Below are positions 45,578 through 53,727 of a DNA stretch of 64,000 nucleotides, piece by piece. The number at the start of each line of letters is the position of its first letter. Within the stretch, counting starts at the first letter, position 1. The notes below the pieces were generated by a model. The model made no database searches, was not told the origin of the DNA, and saw only the letters and a list, made by a program, of their open reading frames with translations. This DNA comes from Levilactobacillus brevis (lineage in GTDB: Bacteria; Bacillota; Bacilli; Lactobacillales; Lactobacillaceae), in the NCBI GenBank assembly GCA_003666485.1, contig CP032931.1:2046001-2110000 (forward strand), given 5' to 3'. A program made the translations under genes and the position numbers.

Positions 45578-47302
45578 TCACTCATTGTTTTCAATACATT
45601 CACGTTCCAGATAATCTCGCTGTTTTCTAAACAGAAAAATCGGCAGCAGCATGACCAACGTAAACGGCATCGCAACTCGATATGGCCGTATAAAGGCCCT
45701 GATCAGTTGACGCTTCGTTTTGCGGTAAATGGTCGCTGCCAGTCTCGCTAAGACACGATTGTCATGAGCTACTTGTTGCGTGACGGTTTGTTTAACGCGT
45801 TGGTAGATCGCCCGTTTAGTCGGCACTGGTGCCTGTGTCAACCCGTGCTGGACGAGTGCCTGCTGGTAATAACGTTGGCTCAACTGGTTGGCTTTTGCTT
45901 GACCAATGAAGGTCGTTTGCGGGTGCTGCGGCAGCGAGCCTGTAGCTAACTGGTTGTTGGCCTGAGCAAGCGCCTCTCGCTTGACTTGCGCGGTCACTGG
46001 CAGCATGGCAATTTCATTTTGCGCAAATGTCCATACATTAGTTTTGGCAACCGCTAAATTCGCCGACAGCGCAGAGACGAAGATGGCGACCGCTAGCGAT
46101 GTCCCAATTTGGCGAAAGACCCCAATCACGCTCTGCGATGCCGTTAGGAGCTTACCGGTGAACTCGCCAGCCGCCAGTACCGTGATTGGGCCAATGATGA
46201 TGCCGTAACCCGCCCCAATCAGAACTGTCGCCACGAAGACTTGCCAATACTGATTGGGGTTCATGCGAGCCAATACAATGTATCCGCCAATCATGGTCAG
46301 GCTCCCTGTCAAAATCACCAACCGCGGTCCCAGTCTAGCCAATAGTAAGCCACTGAGCGGCGACCAGACAAAGATCATGACTGAGGCTGGCGTTACCATC
46401 ATCGCGGCCAACAATGTGCCTTTTAGTTGTACCCTTGTAAAGAAGCTCGGCATCAACACCAGCAAGGCGACTAGAAAGATTCCCGACATCACGGTCATAA
46501 TGGCTGCCCCTACAAACTGCCGATCTTTGAAAAGCACCAAAGGGACCATGGGGTGTTTCGCATGGGCTTCGACGAGAAGAAAACTTGCCAGTGCCAAGCT
46601 GCTCAGCCCGCCTAACCCTAGACAACGCAGACTCGTCCACCCCCAGTCGTTGCCCTTAACTAGCAATAGCGTCAAGCTAAAGAGCAGCGTCATCGACAGA
46701 ACCGCGCCACCCAGGTCTAAACGTTCAGACGCACGGCGCCGTTCGTGCAGGTCAAATAGCTGCCAACAAAGGCCCACGCCCACTGACAACAGCGTCAATG
46801 GCACATTCATCAGGAAAATCCCGCGCCAGCCCAGAAACTGGGTCACCATACCCCCAATCGTTGGTCCCAACGCCGCGGCCAGCCCCTGCGTAATGCCCAA
46901 CGTGGCGATGACCCGCGTTCGTTTAGCCAAAGGGACGCTGTTGATGCCAATCGTCATGCTAGCCGGAAAAACGATTGCCGCTCCCAAGCTCTGAATGCCC
47001 CGACCACCGATTAGCCACGCGACATTACTGGCCAATCCCGAGACCAATGAGCCCGCTAAAAACAGCCCCAATCCCAACAGGTATACCCGGTGCCGCCCAT
47101 AAATATCGGCTAGCCGTCCCAGTGGAATCGTCAGTGTTGCAAATAGAATGGTGTACAGGTTAAGGGCCCAAGATAACTGTGTCAAGTCGGTGCCCAGCCC
47201 CGTTTGAATTGCCGGTAGCGCAATGTTCATGACCGTGGTGTCTAACATACACAGAAAAATGCCGATGGCCATGGTCCCCACTAGTTTTGTTGCTCGCTTC
47301 AT
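45578..47302 (-). CDS. DHA2-family (EmrB/QacA-type) MFS drug exporter
   Basis: Membrane protein of about 574 residues with 14 predicted spans. MLDTTVMNIALPAIQ (DHA2 motif in helix 1), GRLADIYGRHRVYLLG (MFS motif A) and GITQGLAAALGPTIGG (antiporter motif C) are present. A long hydrophilic loop precedes the last span (about 430-535). The ATG at 47302 is taken as start; a TTG six bases upstream of it is also possible. Divergent from the TetR gene, with an operator-like repeat between them, so probably induced by the regulator's ligand. Confidence 0.92.
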   Translation of the reverse strand: MKRATKLVGTMAIGIFLCMLDTTVMNIALPAIQTGLGTDLTQLSWALNLYTILFATLTIPLGRLADIYGRHRVYLLGLGLFLAGSLVSGLASNVAWLIGGRGIQSLGAAIVFPASMTIGINSVPLAKRTRVIATLGITQGLAAALGPTIGGMVTQFLGWRGIFLMNVPLTLLSVGVGLCWQLFDLHERRRASERLDLGGAVLSMTLLFSLTLLLVKGNDWGWTSLRCLGLGGLSSLALASFLLVEAHAKHPMVPLVLFKDRQFVGAAIMTVMSGIFLVALLVLMPSFFTRVQLKGTLLAAMMVTPASVMIFVWSPLSGLLLARLGPRLVILTGSLTMIGGYIVLARMNPNQYWQVFVATVLIGAGYGIIIGPITVLAAGEFTGKLLTASQSVIGVFRQIGTSLAVAIFVSALSANLAVAKTNVWTFAQNEIAMLPVTAQVKREALAQANNQLATGSLPQHPQTTFIGQAKANQLSQRYYQQALVQHGLTQAPVPTKRAIYQRVKQTVTQQVAHDNRVLARLAATIYRKTKRQLIRAFIRPYRVAMPFTLVMLLPIFLFRKQRDYLERECIENNE

Positions 47303-47331
47303 AATCAAAGATCCCCTCCTCAAGTGTTATC

Positions 47332-47365
47332 GCTAGTTTATCGATTGTCATTCAGATACACTAGC
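47332..47365. promoter_or_regulatory. Probable TetR operator
   Basis: GCTAGTTTATC (47332-47342) and GATACACTAGC (47355-47365) form an inverted repeat with one mismatch in the short space between the divergent MFS and tetR genes. Confidence 0.6.
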
Positions 47366-47397
47366 TTTAGGTTACAGAAAGGGGGATGTTGTGACCC

Positions 47398-47931
47398 ATG
47401 AACCCACAAGTCCGTAAGCAACAAAACTTAGCAGCCATCTACCATGCCTTGCTAACGCTAATGGCCCGAAAACCACTGGCCACAATTTCCATCACCGAGT
47501 TGTGTCAGCACGCCCAGGTCTCACGAACTTATTTCTACCGCAACTATCAAGACTTCAATCAAATCATCACGCGCTATCAAACGCAGAACATGTTGCGCTA
47601 CCTCCGGCGACTGCCGCGGTCCGCACAGGTTAGTCTGGCCGACCTAATGACGCACTACTTCGAGTTGGTCCAGTCTGAAGCTGGTACCTATCAGCTACTG
47701 ATTAAAAATGGTCAGTTGGCTGTCTTGCTGCAAACCTTTCAAACCGTTTTCCAGCTCCTGAAGAAGCAGCATCGGCTCCACGGCTCACGAATCAATGAAC
47801 CGTACTACCTGGAATTCTTTTCCGGAGCTGTCATCAACGTGGCCGTCACCTGGGTCACCCACGGTTTCGTGGAATCACCGCGATATCTGGGAGACTTAGT
47901 GGCCCGCTTTGCCTCAGCAAATCGACCATAA
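47398..47931 (+). CDS. TetR family regulator
   Basis: Protein of 177 residues: N-terminal helix-turn-helix (ATISITELCQHAQVSRTYFYRNYQDFNQII, about 25-55) and a TetR_C_7/DhaS-like C-terminal part. Preceded by AAAGGGGG and divergent from the MFS gene it likely represses. Confidence 0.9.
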   Translation: MNPQVRKQQNLAAIYHALLTLMARKPLATISITELCQHAQVSRTYFYRNYQDFNQIITRYQTQNMLRYLRRLPRSAQVSLADLMTHYFELVQSEAGTYQLLIKNGQLAVLLQTFQTVFQLLKKQHRLHGSRINEPYYLEFFSGAVINVAVTWVTHGFVESPRYLGDLVARFASANRP

Positions 47932-47932
47932 A

Positions 47933-47976
47933 AAATCGGCATGCCTCCCAGATTGGGAAAAGCATGCCGATTCTTC
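47933..47976. terminator. Bidirectional terminator
   Basis: AATCGGCATGC (47935-47945) and GCATGCCGATT (47962-47972) with inner CCC/GGG, between convergent tetR and the isochorismatase-like gene. Confidence 0.85.
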
Positions 47977-47990
47977 TGAATTTGCTTGCA

Positions 47991-48488
47991 TTAAGCCTCT
48001 AGCATTGTGACAAATCGATGATCCCAAATACCCTCGAAAAAGGCAATGGTTTGGTCAGCCGTCATGAATTTGTTATCCACTGTGGTCGTTAACCCGCGGG
48101 TCATTTGTAGGTCGTAACCGATACCATGAGCGACCTTAGTCGTGGTGTCCACACAGTATTCAACCTGGGCACCACAGATTTCCAATGATTCAGCAGCGAA
48201 ACTCGTCAGTACCCGCCGTAAATTAGTATGGTAAAAGGCGTTAGCATGGTGCTTTGAGACTAAGGGGTCCGTGTCGCGATAATCCAGGTCGGGAATCAAT
48301 TCCCAATCGTGCGTGCCTTGGACCAGGTCTTCATCCGAATGCTGGATAAAAACAATCGGCTTTTTCGCCTTGCGATACGCCGCAATCCGGGCATTGATGC
48401 CGGTAAGGACGTGGGACATGTTTGCGGCGGTCTGTTCACCGTAACAAACCCCGTTTTGAAGATCAATGACTAGTAAAACGTCTGCCAT
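47991..48488 (-). CDS. Isochorismatase-like cysteine hydrolase
   Basis: Protein of 165 residues. Catalytic triad visible: Asp in VIDLQNG (residue 9), Lys in VSKHHANAF (about 79), Cys in GAQVEYCVDTT (about 112). The family includes nicotinamidase-like and other amide hydrolases; the substrate cannot be fixed. GGAGG precedes the ATG. The 170 bases between it and the toxin gene hold nothing I recognise. Confidence 0.88.
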   Translation of the reverse strand: MADVLLVIDLQNGVCYGEQTAANMSHVLTGINARIAAYRKAKKPIVFIQHSDEDLVQGTHDWELIPDLDYRDTDPLVSKHHANAFYHTNLRRVLTSFAAESLEICGAQVEYCVDTTTKVAHGIGYDLQMTRGLTTTVDNKFMTADQTIAFFEGIWDHRFVTMLEA

Positions 48489-48658
48489 GTTGATGGCCTC
48501 CTTCAGGAATCTTTTAGCTCAGTTCCTATCATATCATACCCTATTTATGGAACCTATTACTAAAAAATATGCTGACGTTGACCGACTTCTAGTTCAAGGG
48601 GATGCCGACGACTTTGTCTAGATCACGCTGCCTTAATCACACAACGCCTTTTTACAAC

Positions 48659-49003
48659 TCACTTATTAGCGTGATTCTGTTTAAAAAACAGCTTATCATG
48701 CGTGCCTATTCGAATCCCAATTAGGATGAGGTCATCTTCGTCTACCGCGTAAATAACCACGATATCGTTGCGTTCATTGGGCTGTTGTCCTTTTGGCGTA
48801 TCGCGTAAGTGAAATTCATGGTAGCCCGCCAAACGGCGTTGTAATTGGTGATCACCAAACTCAGCTGGTAACGCATGTCCTGTTAGTAAGACTTCGATAG
48901 CCGCACGAACTTCATCAACAATCTGATGGTCAATTGTTGCTAAGTGCTTAAGATCGGCATTAAACGTTTTTCTGGGTTTAAATCTTAACTTTCGCTCCAC
49001 CAT
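48659..49003 (-). CDS. YafQ/RelE-type mRNA interferase toxin
   Basis: Toxin of 114 residues. FKPRKTFNADLKHLATID, LPAEFGDHQLQRRLAGYHEFHLRD and GIRIGTHDKLF contain the His/Asp/His pattern of YafQ toxins that cut mRNA on the ribosome. About 20 residues longer than E. coli YafQ, with an insertion KGQQPNERND. Its ATG immediately follows the antitoxin gene, one base overlapping. Confidence 0.85.
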   Translation of the reverse strand: MVERKLRFKPRKTFNADLKHLATIDHQIVDEVRAAIEVLLTGHALPAEFGDHQLQRRLAGYHEFHLRDTPKGQQPNERNDIVVIYAVDEDDLILIGIRIGTHDKLFFKQNHANK

Positions 49004-49278
49004 TAAAACTGGCTCCAGTAGTGATCGTCTGCTGTGACGACCTCATCATCGGGTAAGACTCCCCGCCGAATCAGCTGGTCACGGGCAACTGCATATTCCA
49101 GGGAGTCTTCTTTCGCTTTTAGTGCCCGTTCCATCCAGTCCATCTTCTCCTGTGAAATAATTGCCACAGCGCGATTATTAGAGCGGGCGACATAAACCGT
49201 CTCGTCTTCATCGTTGATTTGATCCAAATAGTCTTTCATATGTGTTCTAAATGCACTTTGTGTCGCAGCTAAAGCCAT
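49003..49278 (-). CDS. Phd/YefM-type antitoxin
   Basis: Antitoxin of 91 residues. ALAATQSAFRTHMKDYLDQI and VARSNNRAVAIISQEKMDWMERAL match the Phd/YefM DNA-binding fold; the acidic C-terminus (GVLPDDEVVTADDHYWSQF) would wrap the toxin. The ATG at 49278 follows GAGGTG; an upstream GTG is part of that site. Pairs with the YafQ-like toxin and likely autoregulates. Confidence 0.87.
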   Translation of the reverse strand: MALAATQSAFRTHMKDYLDQINDEDETVYVARSNNRAVAIISQEKMDWMERALKAKEDSLEYAVARDQLIRRGVLPDDEVVTADDHYWSQF

Positions 49279-49291
49279 TTTTAGCACCTCA

Positions 49292-49326
49292 TTTCGTACT
49301 CATATTGTACGCGATTACGTACGAAA
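49292..49326 (-). promoter_or_regulatory. Toxin-antitoxin operator and promoter
   Basis: TTTCGTAC (49292-49299) and GTACGAAA (49319-49326) are perfect inverted repeats; between them lies the likely minus-strand -10 TACAAT and further GTAC units. Fits autoregulation by the antitoxin. Confidence 0.6.
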
Positions 49327-49360
49327 AAGCGACAAATCTGCTTGTTCTATGGCAATCTTT

Positions 49361-49450
49361 TCAAATGAATTCCAGATCTCTTTGTGGTGAACTTCTTTCG
49401 CAAATTTCTTGACCGACTGAATGACCAATTTTTTGAATAGTCGTTTCCAT
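49361..49450 (-). pseudogene. Remnant of an AbrB/MazE-like antitoxin (29 aa)
   Basis: ATG at 49450 follows AGGAG and opens METTIQKIGHSVGQEI, resembling the N-terminus of MazE/PemI antitoxins, then stops after 29 codons. Another minus frame continues with FAKEVHHKEIWNSFEKIA to the operator region, suggesting a frameshifted remnant. The rest of 49327-49604 is otherwise empty. Confidence 0.35.
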
Positions 49451-49604
49451 ATGCCACCACTCCTAATCACTGTCTTCAACTCAAGGCTAATGTAATTGCA
49501 TTCAACATAAAAACCCCATGCTTAACAACCATTTTGACCGGCCGAGCACCAGCTTTAATTGTCGTTTTGTGTGGTTGGCATCGTAACCAAACACTAATTC
49601 AGCA

Positions 49605-50405
49605 TCACATCAAATGTGCCTCCGCACCATCATAGAGTTGGCCCTTAATCACCCAATTCATCGCGACGACCTCACCCTGTTCAGTCAACGTGAGGGCAAA
49701 AATCCCGCCGTTGCGAGCGCCCGAACGACTGCCCGCATCAATGAGGTACCGCGGTATGTCCTGCGCATCTGCCTGCATCTTAATGAACCCGTAGCCCGAC
49801 GCCGTCAACGTCTGGACCGGTGTATGCCCGGTCACGATAACCTTGTCCGTCAGATTGCGATGCCACGACCGGTTTTGATCAAAATAGTAATCATCACGGA
49901 TCCAGAGCAAGTCGTCACGTAACTGTTGGTTAAGCGGGCGTTCCCAGTCGATTCCCGCATGCACAGCAAGGATGTGGGGCTTCTTCCAAGCAATCGGGAG
50001 TCCGGTCAAAAACTGTGTATAGCGTTGGAGCGGCTCATGGTTTAACGCTGCGGCGACTGCCCGCGGATTACTGGAATGAATCCCCAATTGATGCCAAGTT
50101 TTTGCACCGCCGTTAAGCCGCCAAGTCTGATAACTCAGGTCGTCACCGCGCGACGTTTGGACCCAAAAGTCATCGTGATTACCTAGCAGAGCGCAATCGC
50201 CATGATTTTGTACACGGTCCATAATCATATCCAGCACCGCAAGTGGCACGATAGGACTCGGCTGGTCTGCCCCCATCCGCATCGCGTGGCCATCGATGTA
50301 ATCGCCTAGGAAAATCAGACGACTATCCTGTAGCGCATCGGCCTGTAGAAGCACCGCCAGATCGTCGGCCGCTGAATGAATGTCACCGATAAATGTGTAC
50401 TGCAA
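49605..50405 (-). CDS. Calcineurin-like metallophosphatase
   Basis: Protein of 266 residues of the PrpE/ApaH-like type. Motifs: FIGDIHSAADDL, FLGDYIDGH, LLGNHDDFW, LAVHAGIDW and VTGHTPVQTL, giving a complete two-metal site. Could act on phosphoproteins or dinucleoside polyphosphates. The start is TTG at 50405, with AAAGGGG about 13 bases upstream, so initiation may be weak. Confidence 0.87.
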   Translation of the reverse strand: MQYTFIGDIHSAADDLAVLLQADALQDSRLIFLGDYIDGHAMRMGADQPSPIVPLAVLDMIMDRVQNHGDCALLGNHDDFWVQTSRGDDLSYQTWRLNGGAKTWHQLGIHSSNPRAVAAALNHEPLQRYTQFLTGLPIAWKKPHILAVHAGIDWERPLNQQLRDDLLWIRDDYYFDQNRSWHRNLTDKVIVTGHTPVQTLTASGYGFIKMQADAQDIPRYLIDAGSRSGARNGGIFALTLTEQGEVVAMNWVIKGQLYDGAEAHLM

Positions 50406-50572
50406 TTCTCACACGCCCCTTTAAAAGTAGATTGTCTAAGTGCTACCTGTTACTAACCACGTTCAATGCACCAAACCTGAATCGCCAGCAATTTTTAGCA
50501 CGAAGGCTATCCAGTTGGTCAAAACTCCGGTATCATAGAAACCAATACCGCAACAAGATTGGAGAACGAGAC

Positions 50573-51076
50573 ATGCGTAAACTCTATTTGGATCAAAAAG
50601 TCTGGTCCGTTCGCGAAAAATTCACCATCTATGACGACCGCGAACAGCCGGTCTACCGCGCTCAAGGTAGCCTATTTAAGATTCCCAAGCGCTTTGATAT
50701 CTTCGACTTACAGGATCACGTGGTCGCCAGCGTGACCAAACGACCGTTGCACTGGCTAGCCAGCTTTGACCTAGCAATCGGCGGCCAGTCGGTGGCGACG
50801 ATTCAAAAACAATTCAGTTTGGTTAAACCGCGTTATGAGTTGGTTGCGGCTGGACTCACGGTAACCGGTGACTTTTGGGATATGAATTTCTCTGTCTCAC
50901 GCAACGGTCAAGTCGTTGGTACCGTGGACAAGCGCTGGTTCAGCGTGGGCGACAAGTACGAGATCACGATTCAAGATGAGACCGACAGTCTTCTGTTAGT
51001 GGGTCTGGTGCTGGCCATTGATTACGTCAAACGCCAAGCTCAAGCGGCCGCCAACTCATCAAATACGGGCAACTAG
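50573..51076 (+). CDS. LURP-one-related (YxjI-like) protein
   Basis: Protein of 167 residues with repeated beta-strand units of the Tubby-like LURP-one fold: KLYLDQKVWSVREKFTIYD, FDIFDLQDHVVASV, YELVAAGLTVTGDFWDMNF, GTVDKRWFSVGDKYEI. Function unknown. The start ATG at 50573 follows TTGGAGA; the frame opens upstream at 50393 but would overlap the phosphatase start. Its stop directly abuts that of nth. Confidence 0.85.
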   Translation: MRKLYLDQKVWSVREKFTIYDDREQPVYRAQGSLFKIPKRFDIFDLQDHVVASVTKRPLHWLASFDLAIGGQSVATIQKQFSLVKPRYELVAAGLTVTGDFWDMNFSVSRNGQVVGTVDKRWFSVGDKYEITIQDETDSLLLVGLVLAIDYVKRQAQAAANSSNTGN

Positions 51077-51727
51077 TTAGCCCAACGCCTCATTTTCCTC
51101 ATTCAGTTGGTCACAATCCTTGATCAACTGACAAACTTCCTTTTCCGGTGTCAATTTCATGGAATACTTCCGGCCAAATTCAATCATCGTGTGGTGCGCC
51201 TGGTGCAGTTCTGCCGGTTTTAGGACGCCGACGATGCGCTTTTCGACCTGTAGCGGGGATGCCGCCTGGTCGACGAAGTGTAGTCGTTTAGAGATTGCTG
51301 AAACGTGAGTGTCCACCGCAAACGTCGGTTGGGCAAAGACGTCACTCAAGACGACATTGGCTGTCTTCCGCCCCGCGCCCGGCAAGGCCATGATGCCTTT
51401 ACGGTCGGTAGGCACCACGTCATCGAGTTCCTCGTGAACGATGCGGGCCGTCTTGATGATGTTGCGGGCCTTGTTGTGAAAGAGACCCACGCTCTTGATG
51501 ATGGCCTCCACGTCGGTAACCTCAGCCGCCATCAGGTCCTTGGGCGTCGGGTATTTGGTAAATAACATCGGCGTGACCTTATTGACGGAAACGTCCGTGG
51601 CCTGAGCACTCAAAATCACCGAAACCAAATACTGAAATGGCGTCCGTGAGTCCAGTGACGGCCCCACCGGTCCCATTTCTGCTTCCATCTGATGAATCGC
51701 CCAAACAATCTGCTCGTCTTTTAACAT
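51077..51727 (-). CDS. nth: Endonuclease III-like DNA glycosylase lacking Fe-S cysteines
   Basis: Base-excision repair enzyme of 216 residues for oxidised pyrimidines. Helix-hairpin-helix MALPGAGRKTANVVLSD with the catalytic Lys and the GVDTHVSA-type VDTHVSAISKRL with the catalytic Asp. The C-terminal C-x6-C-x2-C-x5-C cluster that binds [4Fe-4S] is missing; the tail reads MKLTPEKEVCQLIKDCDQL with only two Cys. ATG start at 51727. Converges on the LURP-one gene with no space between stops. Confidence 0.88.
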   Translation of the reverse strand: MLKDEQIVWAIHQMEAEMGPVGPSLDSRTPFQYLVSVILSAQATDVSVNKVTPMLFTKYPTPKDLMAAEVTDVEAIIKSVGLFHNKARNIIKTARIVHEELDDVVPTDRKGIMALPGAGRKTANVVLSDVFAQPTFAVDTHVSAISKRLHFVDQAASPLQVEKRIVGVLKPAELHQAHHTMIEFGRKYSMKLTPEKEVCQLIKDCDQLNEENEALG

Positions 51728-52047
51728 CGTTTCCGCCTCCGTTAGTGTCGTTACCCTTATGATACCCGAGTTGGTGCCAAAATGGGCAAAAAATTGACGT
51801 TATCCCTAAATGCGACTAGCAGCTGCCCCGAAGACAGCCGTTAGTCGTTTTTTAGCTAGTCGTTAAAAATCTCCCTCTACCCTTACTAACGAAATCCACC
51901 AGGAATTTGTCACCCCCTGTTAGCGAAAAATCGTATCGGCTCCTTTACCCATTCAGGCACTTAACCATGAATTATCAAGATATTGATTACCCGTAACCCC
52001 GCATCCAGGGTATGCTCAAGCCATCCCAATGAAGGAAGGCAAACTAG
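51728..52047. other. Intergenic stretch upstream of nth
   Basis: Contains a TATCAT-type region for nth at the left and an orphan hairpin 51813-51825/51835-51847 (11 of 13 pairs) with a following T6 run on the plus strand, although no plus-strand gene ends here. The rest holds nothing I recognise. Confidence 0.5.
51813..51853 (+). terminator. Orphan intrinsic terminator
   Basis: CGACTAGCAGCTG pairs with CAGCCGTTAGTCG, then TTTTTT. Could end an antisense or small RNA starting near the nth promoter (TTGACG at 51794-51799 is a weak -35 candidate). Confidence 0.5.
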
Positions 52048-52470
52048 ATGAACACACCACTATTTCAAAACACCCTGTACACAACTCTGACACCAACTCA
52101 GGTACGCACCCGCCTACTGGATCTAACCGATCTCCCCCGCTGGAACCCGGCCATCACGCAGGTCACACCCACTGAGACTGGTGTGCACCTCACCCGCCAG
52201 CAACCGGCTTTGAACCTCAGTGAAGACGTTACCGTCACAGCGACGGCTTCGCAGGTCGACTATCACAGTACGGGCGACCGACTGACGTACACGCTGACGT
52301 TCACGCTCACCGTCATGACAACGGGTACCCAAATTACAGAAACCTTAACGGTGATTGAACCGACCGCCTTAACCATCCCACTACGGTTACTAGCACCCGT
52401 TGCGCAAGCCGCATTTGCCCGCAACCTGGCGCTATTAGTTGCGCAGGACACGCCCCAGGAGGTGAAGTGA
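52048..52470 (+). CDS. SRPBCC-family protein
   Basis: Protein of 140 residues with the START-like ligand-binding fold (polyketide cyclase/dehydrase type): LPRWNPAITQV near residue 28 and the C-terminal helix PLRLLAPVAQAAFARNL. Binds a hydrophobic ligand of unknown nature. AAGGAAGG precedes the ATG. Its last codons contain the AGGAGGTGA site for the next small gene. Confidence 0.8.
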   Translation: MNTPLFQNTLYTTLTPTQVRTRLLDLTDLPRWNPAITQVTPTETGVHLTRQQPALNLSEDVTVTATASQVDYHSTGDRLTYTLTFTLTVMTTGTQITETLTVIEPTALTIPLRLLAPVAQAAFARNLALLVAQDTPQEVK

Positions 52471-52472
52471 CG

Positions 52473-52628
52473 ATGCTTCTCAGTCTGACCCTTGACTCAG
52501 CGACCGACTGGCAACAGATTTTGCATCAGCTAGTGATCTTGTGGGCCATCGGTTGGGGCCTGCGCGCGGTTCTCATGGGCCTAATACTGGGTGGCGCCTA
52601 TTGGTTCTGGCGTAAGCATTTGCGTTAA
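52473..52628 (+). CDS. Small membrane protein (51 aa)
   Basis: A 51-residue frame, starting three bases after the SRPBCC stop behind a perfect AGGAGGTGA (52457-52465). MLLSLTLDSATDWQQILHQL is followed by one long hydrophobic segment (LVILWAIGWGLRAVLMGLIL..., about 20-44) and a basic end WRKHLR. Family not recognised. The strong ribosome binding site and the terminator after it support a real gene coupled to the SRPBCC gene. Confidence 0.7.
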   Translation: MLLSLTLDSATDWQQILHQLVILWAIGWGLRAVLMGLILGGAYWFWRKHLR

Positions 52629-52641
52629 ACCGTAACCGATT

Positions 52642-52682
52642 AAAAATGCGTTCAGGGTAAGTTTATCCCGCACGCATTTTTC
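52642..52682. terminator. Bidirectional terminator
   Basis: AAAAATGCGT pairs with ACGCATTTTT, with inner GGG/CCC, between convergent genes. Confidence 0.75.
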
Positions 52683-52700
52683 AGTGATTTTAGTGAACGT

Positions 52701-53549
52701 TTACCGGCTCCACAAGAAGTGGATCAGTACCCGGTCCACCTGCGGATTATCATGGAGCTTACTGTGGCGCGCTAGTTTGCCTGTGAATTCATGTTCTCGG
52801 TAGGACTTGGCGCGGGGCGCCACCAAATACTTGAGCGACAGACTGGACACGTTGGGCACGGTGCCGTCCGTGTGATGGCCAATGTTGCCGTATAAGTTGA
52901 GCACTCGAACCTGATCTTTCGGCAGTACCTGGCGCAACCGCGTCATCTCACGGTAGGTGGCGTTCATGTGATTGGGCTTTCCCGCCGCGTTAAGCTTGAG
53001 ACCTGCTGGTTGTCTGACCGCCGCCGGGACGTCCCGGAAGTTCAGACCCGCAAAGTGGCCGGCGATATCGACTTGTTTACGCAGTTTTGGCAATTTCTGC
53101 GACCCACTGTTTTCCAATGAATAATAAATCAGTGAAATGTTGCCCAATGAATGACCGACCATATTGATTGATTTGATGTGATACTGCTGCTGCAGGGCTT
53201 GGACCACGTGCGTCGCCCAGATGCCATGCTTGTGGTAATTCAGCTGGCGATTGTCCGCGTAGTTGACCTCCACGATGGGATTGACGGCCCCTGACTTGAT
53301 CTGGCCAGCCAGTCGGACCTGCCCACGCCGGTCGACCATGGCCCGAATGATCGTATTCGTAACGCCGGCCTTCTTTGCCGCCTGCGCCATGTGCTCCTCG
53401 GCTCGGTAGCTACTCCCACCACCGTGGAAAAACAATGTCGGTGTCGCCGACTGCACGTATTTATGCGTGGCCACCCGGTGCGTACACCCCGTCAACAGCC
53501 CTGTAAGTAATAAGAGTACGACTAACAACTTGCTTGATTTAACTTGCAT
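52701..53549 (-). CDS. DUF915 alpha/beta-hydrolase lipoprotein
   Basis: Protein of 282 residues with a lipoprotein signal (LLVVLLLLTGLLTGC, lipobox LTGC). The alpha/beta-hydrolase core has LFFHGGGSSYRAEEHM (oxyanion region), nucleophile GHSLGN near residue 133 and HDNPQVDRVLIHFLW at the end. Predicted surface esterase/lipase or peptidase of the DUF915 family. ATG at 53549 behind GGGGGAG. Confidence 0.87.
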   Translation of the reverse strand: MQVKSSKLLVVLLLLTGLLTGCTHRVATHKYVQSATPTLFFHGGGSSYRAEEHMAQAAKKAGVTNTIIRAMVDRRGQVRLAGQIKSGAVNPIVEVNYADNRQLNYHKHGIWATHVVQALQQQYHIKSINMVGHSLGNISLIYYSLENSGSQKLPKLRKQVDIAGHFAGLNFRDVPAAVRQPAGLKLNAAGKPNHMNATYREMTRLRQVLPKDQVRVLNLYGNIGHHTDGTVPNVSSLSLKYLVAPRAKSYREHEFTGKLARHSKLHDNPQVDRVLIHFLWSR

Positions 53550-53621
53550 ATGTGCTCCCCCCAGTATCGATGATGCCTTCATCATACTAGCTTCGGGTAG
53601 CCCTAAGGCAAGTAAAACGCT

Positions 53622-53661
53622 CGCCAAAATAAAAGAGTTTGGAACAAATGCCCAAACTCTT
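53622..53661 (-). terminator. Terminator of the MutS2-like gene
   Basis: AAAGAGTTTGG pairs with CCAAACTCTTT; on the minus strand followed by TATTTTG. Confidence 0.75.
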
Positions 53662-53727
53662 TGGTATCTGTGAATTTAACTTGCTGAAGCCTGGGCCCAA
53701 AAGTCAGCCGGTCCCACTCTTTTCGTT

